Shown: positions 19,791 through 29,635 of the stretch, piece by piece
How the letters are laid out: each line of letters opens with the position of its first letter
How positions within the stretch are numbered: position 1 is the stretch's first letter
Source of the DNA: an uncultured Clostridium sp.
Lineage (GTDB): Bacteria; Bacillota; Clostridia; TANB77; CAG-508
Direction of reading: 5' to 3'
DNA length: 36,159 nt
Assembly (NCBI GenBank): GCA_945949485.1
Contig: CAMFER010000009.1
Location: 1 to 36,159, forward strand
Program-made: the position numbers and the translations under genes
The notes under the pieces: model-generated
The model's database searches: none
What the model saw: only the letters and a program-made list of their open reading frames with translations
What the model was told of the DNA's origin: nothing

Positions 19791-20157
19791 TTTCTAACTC
19801 CTTTTAAATTTATTTAGATTATATCATAAGATAATTAAAAAGCAAATATTATGATGAATATTAAGAAGAAATTAAAAGATAAAAAGACAAACATAAAATG
19901 TAACATAAATGTAAAATAAAAACTATTGACTTAAATATATAAGTTATATAAAATATAGCTATGTAATTAAGTCTATTTTTGTAAATATAAAAAAGTACAT
20001 TGAAAAATTCATATCCTAATAAAAGTAAAGAGTACTAAGAATACTGTTTACAAAAATGGAAATAATTAAAAAATATAAATAGAAAATAAAAATAAAAAAA
20101 CAAAAAATAAAAGACTAAAAAACTAAAAAACTAAAAAACAAAAGAAGGAGGAAAGAT

Positions 20158-21501
20158 ATGATATCAAAAATTAAGAAGGATATGAAAGGAATAACATTAA
20201 TAGCATTAGTAATAACAATAATAGTGTTATTAATTTTAGCAGGAGTAAGTATAGCAACATTAACAGGGCAAAATGGAATACTTACACAAGCAAACAATGC
20301 AAAAACACAAACAACACAAAGTAAAGCAGAAGAACTAGTAACATTAGCAATAGTAGCGTTACAATCAGAGAATTTAGGAGATACAAGTAAGATAACACCA
20401 GAAGGAATAGCAAACCAAGTAAATAAGGATAACAATAGAACAGATGTAGTAGCAGAAGGAACAAGTTTTCCAACTAATATTAATTTTGTAAATGATGGTG
20501 TGAAAGTACATGTAAATGTAGACATGACAGTGGGAGAACAAGAAACTGACAAAATATATAGCGTGGATGTAGACGAGTCAGAAATAGCACCACAAGAGTT
20601 ATTCTATATAGAAACATCAGACGGTAAAGTTGCTTCAATAAGTGGAGAAAATCTACCAACAAAAACAGCAAAAATAAGAGGAATAAAAAGTGAATATTGC
20701 AATCATAACGTAAATTCACCTGATGATACTTTTTATGAAATAAATTATGATAAAAATGGAGTGAAAATTACAGATACATTAATAGTGCCATACAAAGTAA
20801 CAGTAGAAGGAGAAGAGTATACTGTAACAGAAGTTTCACTAGAGGTTGCATGGACTAATAATAATGGAATAAATGGAAAATCAAGCTTGCCTTCTATAGA
20901 AAATATAATATATCCTAATACTGTAACAAAGCTAATAATAGATGATAATTCAGGAACACCAGGTTCATACCCAGGTTCATACCCAGAGCCAAGTAGAATA
21001 AAAAAAGTAGTACTACCTGAAAATATAAATGAAATTCCTGAAAATCTGTTCATGAGTGCAAATAATCTTAAAGAAATAGATATACCTAAAAGCGTAACTA
21101 AAATAGGATCACAGGCTTTTGCCTGTTCAGGAATAACTAGCATATATATATCCGAAAATATCGATGATCTAGGTGGTAATGCGTTTTATGATTGTGAAAG
21201 CTTATCAAGTATTTTAGTAGATGAAAATAACAATTACTATAAAACTATTGATGGAGTTCTTATTGACAAAGAAGAGACAGAAATAATGTGTTGTCCAATA
21301 GCTAACGGAATAACAACATTTGAAATACCAATTACTGTTAATAAAATTAATAGTTATGCTTTTAAAGGGTGTATATCATTAACAGGTATCACATATAATG
21401 GTAATACATATACATCAAAGCGAGAATTGGAAGATGTATTAGAGTCTAATGGAGTAGAACTTGGATATTCGATATTTGATGATTCTGGATTAGCAAAGTA
21501 A
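20158..21501 (+). CDS. Prepilin-like protein (type IV pilin N-terminal methylation segment) with LRR_5/BspA-like repeats
   Basis: MKGITLIALVITIIVLLILAGVSIATLTGQNGILTQA; VTKIGSQAFACSGITSIYISENIDDLGGNAFYDCESL. Confidence 0.8.
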   Translation: MISKIKKDMKGITLIALVITIIVLLILAGVSIATLTGQNGILTQANNAKTQTTQSKAEELVTLAIVALQSENLGDTSKITPEGIANQVNKDNNRTDVVAEGTSFPTNINFVNDGVKVHVNVDMTVGEQETDKIYSVDVDESEIAPQELFYIETSDGKVASISGENLPTKTAKIRGIKSEYCNHNVNSPDDTFYEINYDKNGVKITDTLIVPYKVTVEGEEYTVTEVSLEVAWTNNNGINGKSSLPSIENIIYPNTVTKLIIDDNSGTPGSYPGSYPEPSRIKKVVLPENINEIPENLFMSANNLKEIDIPKSVTKIGSQAFACSGITSIYISENIDDLGGNAFYDCESLSSILVDENNNYYKTIDGVLIDKEETEIMCCPIANGITTFEIPITVNKINSYAFKGCISLTGITYNGNTYTSKRELEDVLESNGVELGYSIFDDSGLAK

Positions 21502-21540
21502 AAATTTGAAAAATATATAATAAAATAGGAGAAGATGCAA

Positions 21541-21627
21541 ATGAAGAAAAAAGAAAGCAGAGGAATAACATTAATAGCGTTAGTAATAACAATAGTACTA
21601 AATTGCTCGTTCCTCGCAATGGCATAA
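21541..21627 (+). pseudogene. Truncated prepilin-like gene (MKKKESRGITLIALVITIVLNCSFLAMA*)
   Basis: Shares the ggaataacattaatagc.ttagtaataacaatagt prepilin leader, then stops abruptly. Confidence 0.65.
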
Positions 21628-21766
21628 ATGAATAAAAATAGAGAGGTAGGTAGGAAACAATTTCGTTTTAAAGTGGCGAAGACACAAAAAAGCGAAATAG
21701 TTCCTACCGGACTAGTCCTACTTAGGCTAGTCCATATTTTTTTGCACATTTTATTCCTGGAACGAA
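21603..21766. repeat. Inverted-repeat-rich segment, possible small non-autonomous element or structured RNA
   Basis: ggtaggaaacaatttcg...cgaaatagttcctacc; ggactag...ctagtcc; outer cgttcc...ggaacg. Confidence 0.45.
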
Positions 21767-21927
21767 ATGTAGCACGAATAATGTTGAAAAAACAAAAATA
21801 ATAGAATAAAACAAAAAGATATAGAAAGTCAAATTTGGAAATAATCCAACAATTAAATTGACAAAATATTTCCTTAAAGTTAGAATAATTAATGTAGAGA
21901 TTTAAGAAAGTAAGAGGAAAATTAGAT

Positions 21928-22729
21928 ATGATTTATATAAATAGTGATAAATTAGAGAAATTTAAAAAATTAGAAATAAATGAAGAAGAAATATATTTAG
22001 TTTTAGATTTTGATAGAACAATTACAGCAAGCAATAGTGAAGACTCTTGGGATGCTAGCCGGAAGAATGTTAGGAAAAGATTTTGAAAGAGAACTCTCAG
22101 AACTATATATTAAATATAGACCAATAGAATTAGATTATGAAATTACAGAAAAAGAGAAATTATTAGCAATGGAAGAATGGTATCAAAAATGTATGGATTT
22201 GTATTATAAATATAATTTGACTAAAGATATGTTAGATAAATCTATTGATAATAGTAATTTGATTTTTAGGTCTGGTGCTAAAGAATTTTTGAAGAAATAT
22301 CAAGAAAAAAATGTACCAATAATTATCCTATCTGCAGGAATAGGTAATGTTATTGAAAGATTTCTTAAAAACAATGATTTATATAATGACAATGTATATA
22401 TTATTAGTAATTTCTTGAGGTTTGATGAAAAAGGAAATATGAAGCCATTTAAAGAAAAAATTATTCAGTCAGTTAATAAATCAATAGATAACAAATATTT
22501 AAAAGAAATAAATGAAAAAACAAAAGGAAGAAAATATAAATCTTTGGTAGGAGATCTAATAGAAGATGAGAAAATGGTACCAAAAAGTGAATGGGATACA
22601 ACTTTAAAAATGGCTTTTCTAGATATAGATATGGAAAAGAATTTAGAAAAATATAGGAAAAATTTTGATATAGTTTTTACAAAAGGAGATTCTAACTTTG
22701 ATAATGTAGATAAATATTTATTTAAGTAA
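21928..22729 (+). CDS. HAD-superfamily pyrimidine 5'-nucleotidase-like (UMPH-1 type) with one +1 frameshift: join(21928..22059,22061..22729)
   Basis: LVLDFDRTITASNSEDSWDAS-G-RMLGKDFERELSELYIKYRPIELD; ORFs join at GCT AGC CGG AAG -> AGC (c) GGA AGA ATG. Confidence 0.87.
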
Positions 22730-22816
22730 AAATTAAAAAAGAAAAGTTGAAGATATATAGAAGAAAAGTAATATTTTAATAATGTGGTGCATATACATAT
22801 ATACAAGGAGAAAAAT

Positions 22817-23994
22817 ATGTTTAATGTTACTGTATTAAAGATGAAAGATATTATTAAATTTATTTTAATAGTATTATCTGTAATAATATTACTTTTTTTT
22901 ATTGTAAAAGTTGCTTCTAATATTTTTAAAGGAGATAACAATATATTTAAAGCTATAGGTGAAAGCATAAGTTCTTTTTCAAAAGATAATTTGATAGGTT
23001 GTTTAGATATGAGTATACCTGCAATAAGTAGTATTGAGGGAAATGAAAAAACAGAAAAAGAAAAAAATAAAGAAAATGCTTTATTAAAAGGAATATTAGA
23101 AAGTCAAATTACATCATTTAAGACTATAGAAGAATCTGAATATGAAATAGCAAAAGATAATGAGGAGTTGAATGAGGATAACACTTCGGATAATACAGAA
23201 GTTGCAACAAATAGTGAAGAAACATTGCTAGAAGGAGCTTTACCTGCAGAAGTTATTACTAATAATCCTATAAAAGAAACATATAATGTTCAAACACGGT
23301 AAAGTAAAAATATATAATCAAACTGATTATACATTAACAGAAGATATGTTAAATACAGATATATCTATAGATAATAAGAATATAATATTATTTTCTACAC
23401 ATAGTTGTGAAAGTTATACAGCTAGTGAAAAATATCCATATACACCAACTGGGACATTTAGAACGACAGATCTTAATTTCACAGTTACAAGAGTTGCTAC
23501 AGAATTAGATAATTACTTAAAACAATATAACTATAATGTAATACATAGTACAGATTATCATGATTATCCTGCATATAATGGTTCATATACAAGGTCACTT
23601 CAAACTGTAGAAAATTTATTAAAAACAACAAGTGCAGATATAATAATGGATGTGCATAGAGATGCAATAGGTTCAAGGTCTGATTATGCTCCAACTGTAA
23701 AAATAGGAGATGATGAAGCGGCACAAATAATGTTTGTAATAGGAACTAATAATGGAGGATTATGGCATCCAAACTGGAATCAAAATCTTAAATTTGCAAT
23801 AAAAATACAAGAAAAAGCAGAAGAAATGTATCCACGGCCTATTCAAACCAATAATGCTAACAACTTCTAGATATAATCAACATACAGGAAAATATGCAAG
23901 TATAATAGAAGTAGGAGCAACGGGAAATACACTAGAGCAAGCAATGAATAGTATGAAATATTTAGCTAAAGTAATGAATGAAGTAATAAAATAA
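22817..23994 (+). CDS. spoIIP: SpoIIP-like stage II sporulation protein (N-acetylmuramoyl-L-alanine amidase) with two +1 frameshifts: join(22817..23296,23298..23834,23836..23994)
   Basis: LFSTHSCESYT; IIMDVHRDAIG; site 1 CAA ACA CGG TAA -> ACA (c) GGT AAA; site 2 TAT CCA CGG CCT -> CCA (c) GGC CTA: EMYP-G-LFKPIMLTTSRYNQHTGKYASIIEVGATGNTLEQAMNS. Confidence 0.9.
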
Positions 23995-23998
23995 TATA

Positions 23999-24038
23999 AA
24001 AAAGCAATGTAGTTATATGATAATTACACTGCTTTTTA
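23999..24038 (+). terminator. Terminator after spoIIP
   Basis: aaaaagcaatgtagtt...aattacactgcttttta, imperfect hairpin. Confidence 0.55.
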
Positions 24039-24083
24039 TTAACTTATCAATAGTCAAATTTTAATAATAATTGTACTTTTTAA

Positions 24084-24587
24084 TTAGATGTTATCATCTA
24101 ATACATCTATTTTATATACAGATGATATATTGTTATCAGAAGAAATGTTTTTAGAATAGTCATACACAGCTATTGTTTGGCCAACTTTTAATTTGTCAAA
24201 AGAAATAGAATTTCCGTTATGTTGGATTTTAACAGTAGAGTCAATACTATCTAAATATATTTGAAAATTAAATTCTCCTCTGTATATAGAGGAATTTGAG
24301 TCTAATCCCTTTACTTTAAGAGCTTTTATGCCATTAGAACTGTTAACATCAGTTATTTCTTCAATTGTAGCATAAAATGCATTTGGATATCTTCCTTCTG
24401 TAGACATATCTACTACTATGTCCATTGACTTTTGATACAAGCTCTTGTACTTGCCTATCTCATCATCTGCGCTTGATTTATAAACAAATATAAAGCAAAT
24501 TAGAGCAATAATTATAATTAATGCAATAAACAATAAAATTGTAGATAAAGTGATTTTTTTAGATTTTTTCCCTTCCATTTTCAACAT
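24084..24587 (-). CDS. Hypothetical single-TM protein
   Basis: Full ORF with N-terminal TM ILLFIALIIIIALICFIFVY; plausible RBS. Confidence 0.55.
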   Translation of the reverse strand: MLKMEGKKSKKITLSTILLFIALIIIIALICFIFVYKSSADDEIGKYKSLYQKSMDIVVDMSTEGRYPNAFYATIEEITDVNSSNGIKALKVKGLDSNSSIYRGEFNFQIYLDSIDSTVKIQHNGNSISFDKLKVGQTIAVYDYSKNISSDNNISSVYKIDVLDDNI

Positions 24588-24756
24588 AATCCTTTGTAAT
24601 TTAAATTTATTTATAGTATAGCATAATATAGTTTTTTATCAATAGATTAATACACTTTTCTTATTTTTGTACTAATTTTTTTTGATATTTGTAACTTGAA
24701 TAAAAAGTCGAAATTTGTTAAAATAAGAAAGTATAAAAAGAAGGAGAAAAGAAACA

Positions 24757-25431
24757 ATGAGAATAAGATATAAAAAATGGGCAAGGCCTGAATTAGAAGC
24801 AAGTACATTTTATGAAGATAATCCAGAAGAATGGAAAGGAAAATGGAAAGAACATTTTAAAAACAAAGAAAATCCAATACATTTAGAATTGGGGTGTGGA
24901 AAAGGACAATTTATATCACAGCTTGCTGTAGAAAATCCAAACATAAACTATATAGCAATAGATTTAATAGATGCAATGCTTGGACTAGCTAAAAGAAATG
25001 TTGAAAAAGAATATAAAGAAAATAATAGAGAAACAGATAATATAATATTAGTAAGATATGATATAGAAAGAATATTACAAATATTAGATAAACAAGATAA
25101 AATAGAAAGAATATATATAAATTTCTGTAACCCTTGGCCAAAAGGAAAACATAGAAAAAAGAGATTAACACATACAAGACAACTAGAAAAATATAAAGAG
25201 TTTTTAGTGGATAATGGGGAAATATATTTTAAAACAGATGACGATCCTTTATTTGAATCAAGTTTAATATATCTTGAAGAATCAGGCTTTGAGATATTAA
25301 AGAAAACATATGATTTGCATAAAGAAAACATATTTGAAAAAAATATAGAAACAGAACATGAAAAAATGTTCACAGAACAAGGAATAAAAACAAAAGCTTT
25401 AATTGGTAGATTTGGAACGGGTACAAGTTAG
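24757..25431 (+). CDS. trmB: tRNA (guanine-N7-)-methyltransferase
   Basis: [41 protein letters not shown]. Confidence 0.93.
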   Translation: MRIRYKKWARPELEASTFYEDNPEEWKGKWKEHFKNKENPIHLELGCGKGQFISQLAVENPNINYIAIDLIDAMLGLAKRNVEKEYKENNRETDNIILVRYDIERILQILDKQDKIERIYINFCNPWPKGKHRKKRLTHTRQLEKYKEFLVDNGEIYFKTDDDPLFESSLIYLEESGFEILKKTYDLHKENIFEKNIETEHEKMFTEQGIKTKALIGRFGTGTS

Positions 25432-25493
25432 CCATTTTGTCCAATTTGGGACACATATATTTAGTAGTATTAATGAAATGGAAGTGAAATATA

Positions 25494-26003
25494 ATGACAG
25501 CAGATGAGGTAATTGCAAATAAGGATAATAAAGAGTTTGCATTAAAAGCGGTTTCTGAAAATGGAAAATTTTTAGATTTAGTTTCTCCTATATTACAAAA
25601 TGACAAAGAAGTTGTAATGACAGCATTAGAACAAGATCCGGAGAGTTTGGAATTTGCAAGTGATGAATTAAAAAATGATAAAGAAGTTATTTTAAAAGGA
25701 GTAAGAGGAGCTCCTTGGACTGTATGTTATGCTTCAGAAAGACTAAGAGCAGATAAAGAGGTTATATTAGAGAGTTGTAAAACATATGGGCAGGCTTTAT
25801 ATTTTGCAAGTCAAGAATTACGAGCAGATAGAGAGTGTGTAAAAGCTGCAGTAGAAAATAAAGGAATTATCATAAAATATGCAAGTAAAGAATTGCGAGA
25901 AGATAAAGAAATAGCTATGATTGCAGTTAAACAGGATAAAAAAGCATTTTATTTTATATCAGAAAATTTGCAAAAAGATGAGAAGATTAAGGCTTTAACT
26001 TAA
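25494..26003 (+). CDS. DUF4116 repeat protein
   Basis: Repeated units ELRADKEVILESCKTYGQALYFASQELRADRECVKAAVENKG. Confidence 0.75.
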   Translation: MTADEVIANKDNKEFALKAVSENGKFLDLVSPILQNDKEVVMTALEQDPESLEFASDELKNDKEVILKGVRGAPWTVCYASERLRADKEVILESCKTYGQALYFASQELRADRECVKAAVENKGIIIKYASKELREDKEIAMIAVKQDKKAFYFISENLQKDEKIKALT

Positions 26004-26025
26004 GTAAATTAAAAAACAGAATTAA

Positions 26026-26064
26026 AGTACAAGTTTTTTAGAAAAATACTTGTACTTTTTCCTT
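26026..26064 (+). terminator. Terminator after DUF4116 gene
   Basis: aaagtacaagttttttagaaaaatacttgtactttttcc. Confidence 0.7.
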
Positions 26065-26162
26065 TTTATTTATATAATGTATGAGAGAAAATTGTGTTAC
26101 TTAATTAAAGTAAAGACATAGCAATAAATTGAGTAAATATTATATATGTGAAAGGAGAAGAT

Positions 26163-27170
26163 ATGTCCAAATTTATTGAAGAAATAAAATATAGAGCAAA
26201 GAAAGACATAAAGACTATAGTATTACCAGAAGCAGAAGACGTAAGAATTTTAAAAGCTGCACAAGAAGCTATGGATGAAGCTTTTGCAAATATAATACTT
26301 GTAGGAAATAAAGAAAAAATATTAGAAGTAGCAAATCAAAATAATATAAAAATAGAAAAAGCAAGTATTGTAGAACCATTAAAATCAGAAGATTATGAAA
26401 AATATGTAAATATGTTTTATGAACTTAGAAAACATAAAGGAATGACAGAGGAAAAAGCAAGAGAATTTATTTGTGATCCAGTATATTTTGGAATGATGAT
26501 GGTTAAAGACGAGAAAGCTGATGGACTAGTTTCAGGAGCTGTTCATTCGACTTCAGATACATTAAGACCAGCTCTTCAAATCTTAAAAACTGCACCAGAT
26601 ACTAAATTAGTTTCAGCATTTTTCATAATGGTTGTACCTGATTGTGAATATGGAGAAAATGGAACATTTATATTTGGAGATAGTGGTTTAAACCAAAATC
26701 CAAATGAGGAAGAATTATCTGAAATAGCAATTTCATCAAGTAAGAGTTTCAAAAAACTAGTAGGAAAAGAACCTAAAGTTGCAATGCTTTCATATTCAAC
26801 TCATGGAAGTGCAAAATCAGAACTTACTGAAAAAGTTATAAATGCAACAAAAAAAGTTGTAGAAAAGATGCCAGAACTTCTAGTGGATGGAGAATTACAA
26901 TTAGATGCTGCAATAATCCCAGAAGTTGCAAAATCAAAAGCACCAAATAGTAAAATAAAAGGAGAAGCTAATGTATTAATATTCCCAGACTTAAATGCTG
27001 GTAATATAGGATATAAATTAGTACAAAGGTTAGCAAAAGCCGAAGCATATGGACCTTTATGCCAAGGAATTGCAAAACCTGTAAATGATTTATCAAGAGG
27101 ATGTAATGCAAAAGATGTTGCAGGAGTTATTGCAATTACTGCAGTACAGGCACAAGAACAAGATCATTAG
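26163..27170 (+). CDS. pta: Phosphate acetyltransferase
   Basis: ADGLVSGAVHSTSDTLRPALQILKT; LSYSTHGSAKSE; VLIFPDLNAGNIGYKLVQRL. Confidence 0.95.
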   Translation: MSKFIEEIKYRAKKDIKTIVLPEAEDVRILKAAQEAMDEAFANIILVGNKEKILEVANQNNIKIEKASIVEPLKSEDYEKYVNMFYELRKHKGMTEEKAREFICDPVYFGMMMVKDEKADGLVSGAVHSTSDTLRPALQILKTAPDTKLVSAFFIMVVPDCEYGENGTFIFGDSGLNQNPNEEELSEIAISSSKSFKKLVGKEPKVAMLSYSTHGSAKSELTEKVINATKKVVEKMPELLVDGELQLDAAIIPEVAKSKAPNSKIKGEANVLIFPDLNAGNIGYKLVQRLAKAEAYGPLCQGIAKPVNDLSRGCNAKDVAGVIAITAVQAQEQDH

Positions 27171-27179
27171 GAGGTAAAA

Positions 27180-28371
27180 ATGAAAATCTTAGTATTAAAT
27201 TCGGGAAGTTCTTCTTTAAAATATCAAGTAATAGATACGAGTAATAATCAAATGTTAGCAAAAGGATATTTTGAGAGAATAGGACAACCAAATTCGTTTT
27301 TAACACATAAGGTAAATGGAGTATCACATAAATTTGAACATTATGCAAAAGACCATCAAAAGGCAATAAAATTTGTTTTAAGCAGAATAATGAATGAACA
27401 TTATGGAGTTATTAAAAGTTTAGACGAACTTGGAGGAATAGGACATAGAGTAGTACATGGAGGAGAAAAGTTCTTTAAACCAGTTCTTATTACAGATAAA
27501 GTTATAGAAAATATAAAAGAATGTATTAGTTTAGCTCCACTACATAATCCGGCAGCACTATTAGGAATAGAAGCTTGTAGAAAAATTGTACCTAATATGA
27601 AAATGGTAGCAGTATTTGATACAGCATTTCACCAAACAATTCCTAAAGAAAGATATATATATCCAATACCATATGAATATTATGAAAAATATGGAATTAG
27701 AAAATATGGATTTCATGGAACATCACATGAATATGTAGCACTTAGAACTGCTGAATTACTGAATAAAGATGTTAAAGATTTAAAAATAATTAGTTGCCAT
27801 TTAGGCCAAGGAGCAAGTATATGTGCTATTCAAAATGGTAAATCAGTAGAAACAAGTATGGGCTTAACACCTCTAGGCCGGAATTGTAATGGGAACAAGA
27901 AGTGGTGATTTAGATCCATCAGTTGTAACATATATGATGAAAAAAATGAAATTAAATCCAGACGAAATGGAAAATGTTTTAAATAAACAATCTGGAGCAT
28001 ATGGTATCTCAATGGTTTCTGTTGATTTTAGAGATATAGAAAATGAAGCTGCATCTGGAGATAAAAATGCAATTTTAGCATTAGATGTATTCCATAAAGT
28101 AGCAGCAGAATATATAATTAAATGTATGGTTGCTATGGGGGGAACAGATGTAATATCATTTACGGCAGGAGTAGGAGAAAAAGGCCAAGATTCTAGAAGA
28201 GAAATATGTAAATATTTAAAAATATTTGGAGTAGAATTAAATGAAGAAGAAAACCAAAGATTAAAGGGAATCGAAGGGAAAATTTCATCAGAAAATTCTA
28301 AAGTAGAGGTATTTGTTGTTCCAACAAATGAAGAATTAATGATTGCTAAAAAAACAGAAGAATTAGTTTAA
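27180..28371 (+). CDS. ackA: Acetate kinase, copy 1, with one +1 frameshift: join(27180..27878,27880..28371)
   Basis: [15 protein letters not shown]; ORFs join at CTA GGC CGG AAT TGT -> GGC (c) [48 protein letters not shown]; intact paralog downstream. Confidence 0.94.
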
Positions 28372-28413
28372 AAGAAAGACTATATAAATTTATTATAGAA
28401 GGGAAAATGAAAA

Positions 28414-29601
28414 ATGAAAATTTTAGTTTTAAATTGTGGTAGTTCATCTTTAAAATACCAATTAATTAATATGGAGACAGAAGAAGTTTTAGCATCTGGA
28501 AAATACGAAAGAATAGGAGAAGAAGAAGCCTTCATTACACATAAAGTGAATGGAAAGAAATACGAAATAAAAAATCCAGCATATAACCATGTAGATGCTA
28601 TAAAATTTACATTAGAGCAATTAACCAATCCAAAATATAAAGTTGTAGATAGTTTAGATGAAATAGAAGCAATAGGACACAGATTGGTTCATGGAGGAGA
28701 AAAAATAAAAGAATCAGTTGTTATAACAGATGAAGTTATAAAAGTATTGGAAGATTGTAAAGAACTAGCACCATTACATAATCCAGCATGTGTTTTAGGA
28801 ATAAATGCTTGCAGAGAAGTTATGCCTGGAAAGAAAATGGTAGGAGTATTTGATACAGCATTCCATCAATCAATACCAAAAGAAAGATATATATATCCAA
28901 TACCATATGAATATTATGAGAAATATGGAATAAGAAAATATGGATTCCATGGAACATCACATATGTTTGTATCTAGAAGATTAGCTGAAATAGAAAATAA
29001 AGATATAAAAGATATGAAAATTGTAACTTGCCATTTAGGACAAGGTTCAAGTATTTGTGCAATAGATGGAGGAAAATCAGTTGATACAAGTATGGGGTTA
29101 ACACCACTTGGAGGAATTCCAATGGTTACTAGATCAGGAGATTTAGACCCATCAATATTGACATTTATAATGAAAAAAGAAAATTTAACACCAGATGAAA
29201 TGGAAAATATTTTAAATAAAAAGTCAGGAGTTATGGGAATTTCAGGATTAGCACCAGATTTTAGAGTTATAGAAAGTGCTTCAAATGAAGGTGATGAAAA
29301 AGCTAAAATAGCAATGGATAACTTCAAATATTCAGTTGCGGGATATATAGCAAAATATGCAGCAGCAATGAATGGAATAGATTATATAATATTTACAGGT
29401 GGAGTAGGAGAAAACCAAATAAATATTAGAAAAGGAATATGTGAAAAATTAGAATTTATGGGTGTAGAAATAGATGAAAATCTAAACAATATGAGAGGAG
29501 AAGAAAAAGAAATATCAAAACCTACATCAAAAGTAAAAGTATTTGTTGTGCCAACAAACGAAGAATTAATGATTGCAAAAGAAACAGAAAGACTAATATA
29601 A
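28414..29601 (+). CDS. ackA: Acetate kinase, copy 2 (intact)
   Basis: Full-length; [21 protein letters not shown]. Confidence 0.95.
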   Translation: MKILVLNCGSSSLKYQLINMETEEVLASGKYERIGEEEAFITHKVNGKKYEIKNPAYNHVDAIKFTLEQLTNPKYKVVDSLDEIEAIGHRLVHGGEKIKESVVITDEVIKVLEDCKELAPLHNPACVLGINACREVMPGKKMVGVFDTAFHQSIPKERYIYPIPYEYYEKYGIRKYGFHGTSHMFVSRRLAEIENKDIKDMKIVTCHLGQGSSICAIDGGKSVDTSMGLTPLGGIPMVTRSGDLDPSILTFIMKKENLTPDEMENILNKKSGVMGISGLAPDFRVIESASNEGDEKAKIAMDNFKYSVAGYIAKYAAAMNGIDYIIFTGGVGENQINIRKGICEKLEFMGVEIDENLNNMRGEEKEISKPTSKVKVFVVPTNEELMIAKETERLI

Positions 29602-29635
29602 AAGTAAACTAATGATTAAGAAGAGAGGAATAAAT

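Noticed and set aside
20100-20150. ctaaaaaa tandem repeats upstream of the 20158 gene as a CRISPR or phase-variation tract
   Set aside because: Only three or four copies of an A-rich 8-mer, no spacers; low-complexity leader.
20115-21143. Minus-strand ORFs opposite the prepilin/LRR gene and similar antisense ORFs across the window
   Set aside because: Low complexity, no RBS or family resemblance, fully overlapped by well-supported genes.
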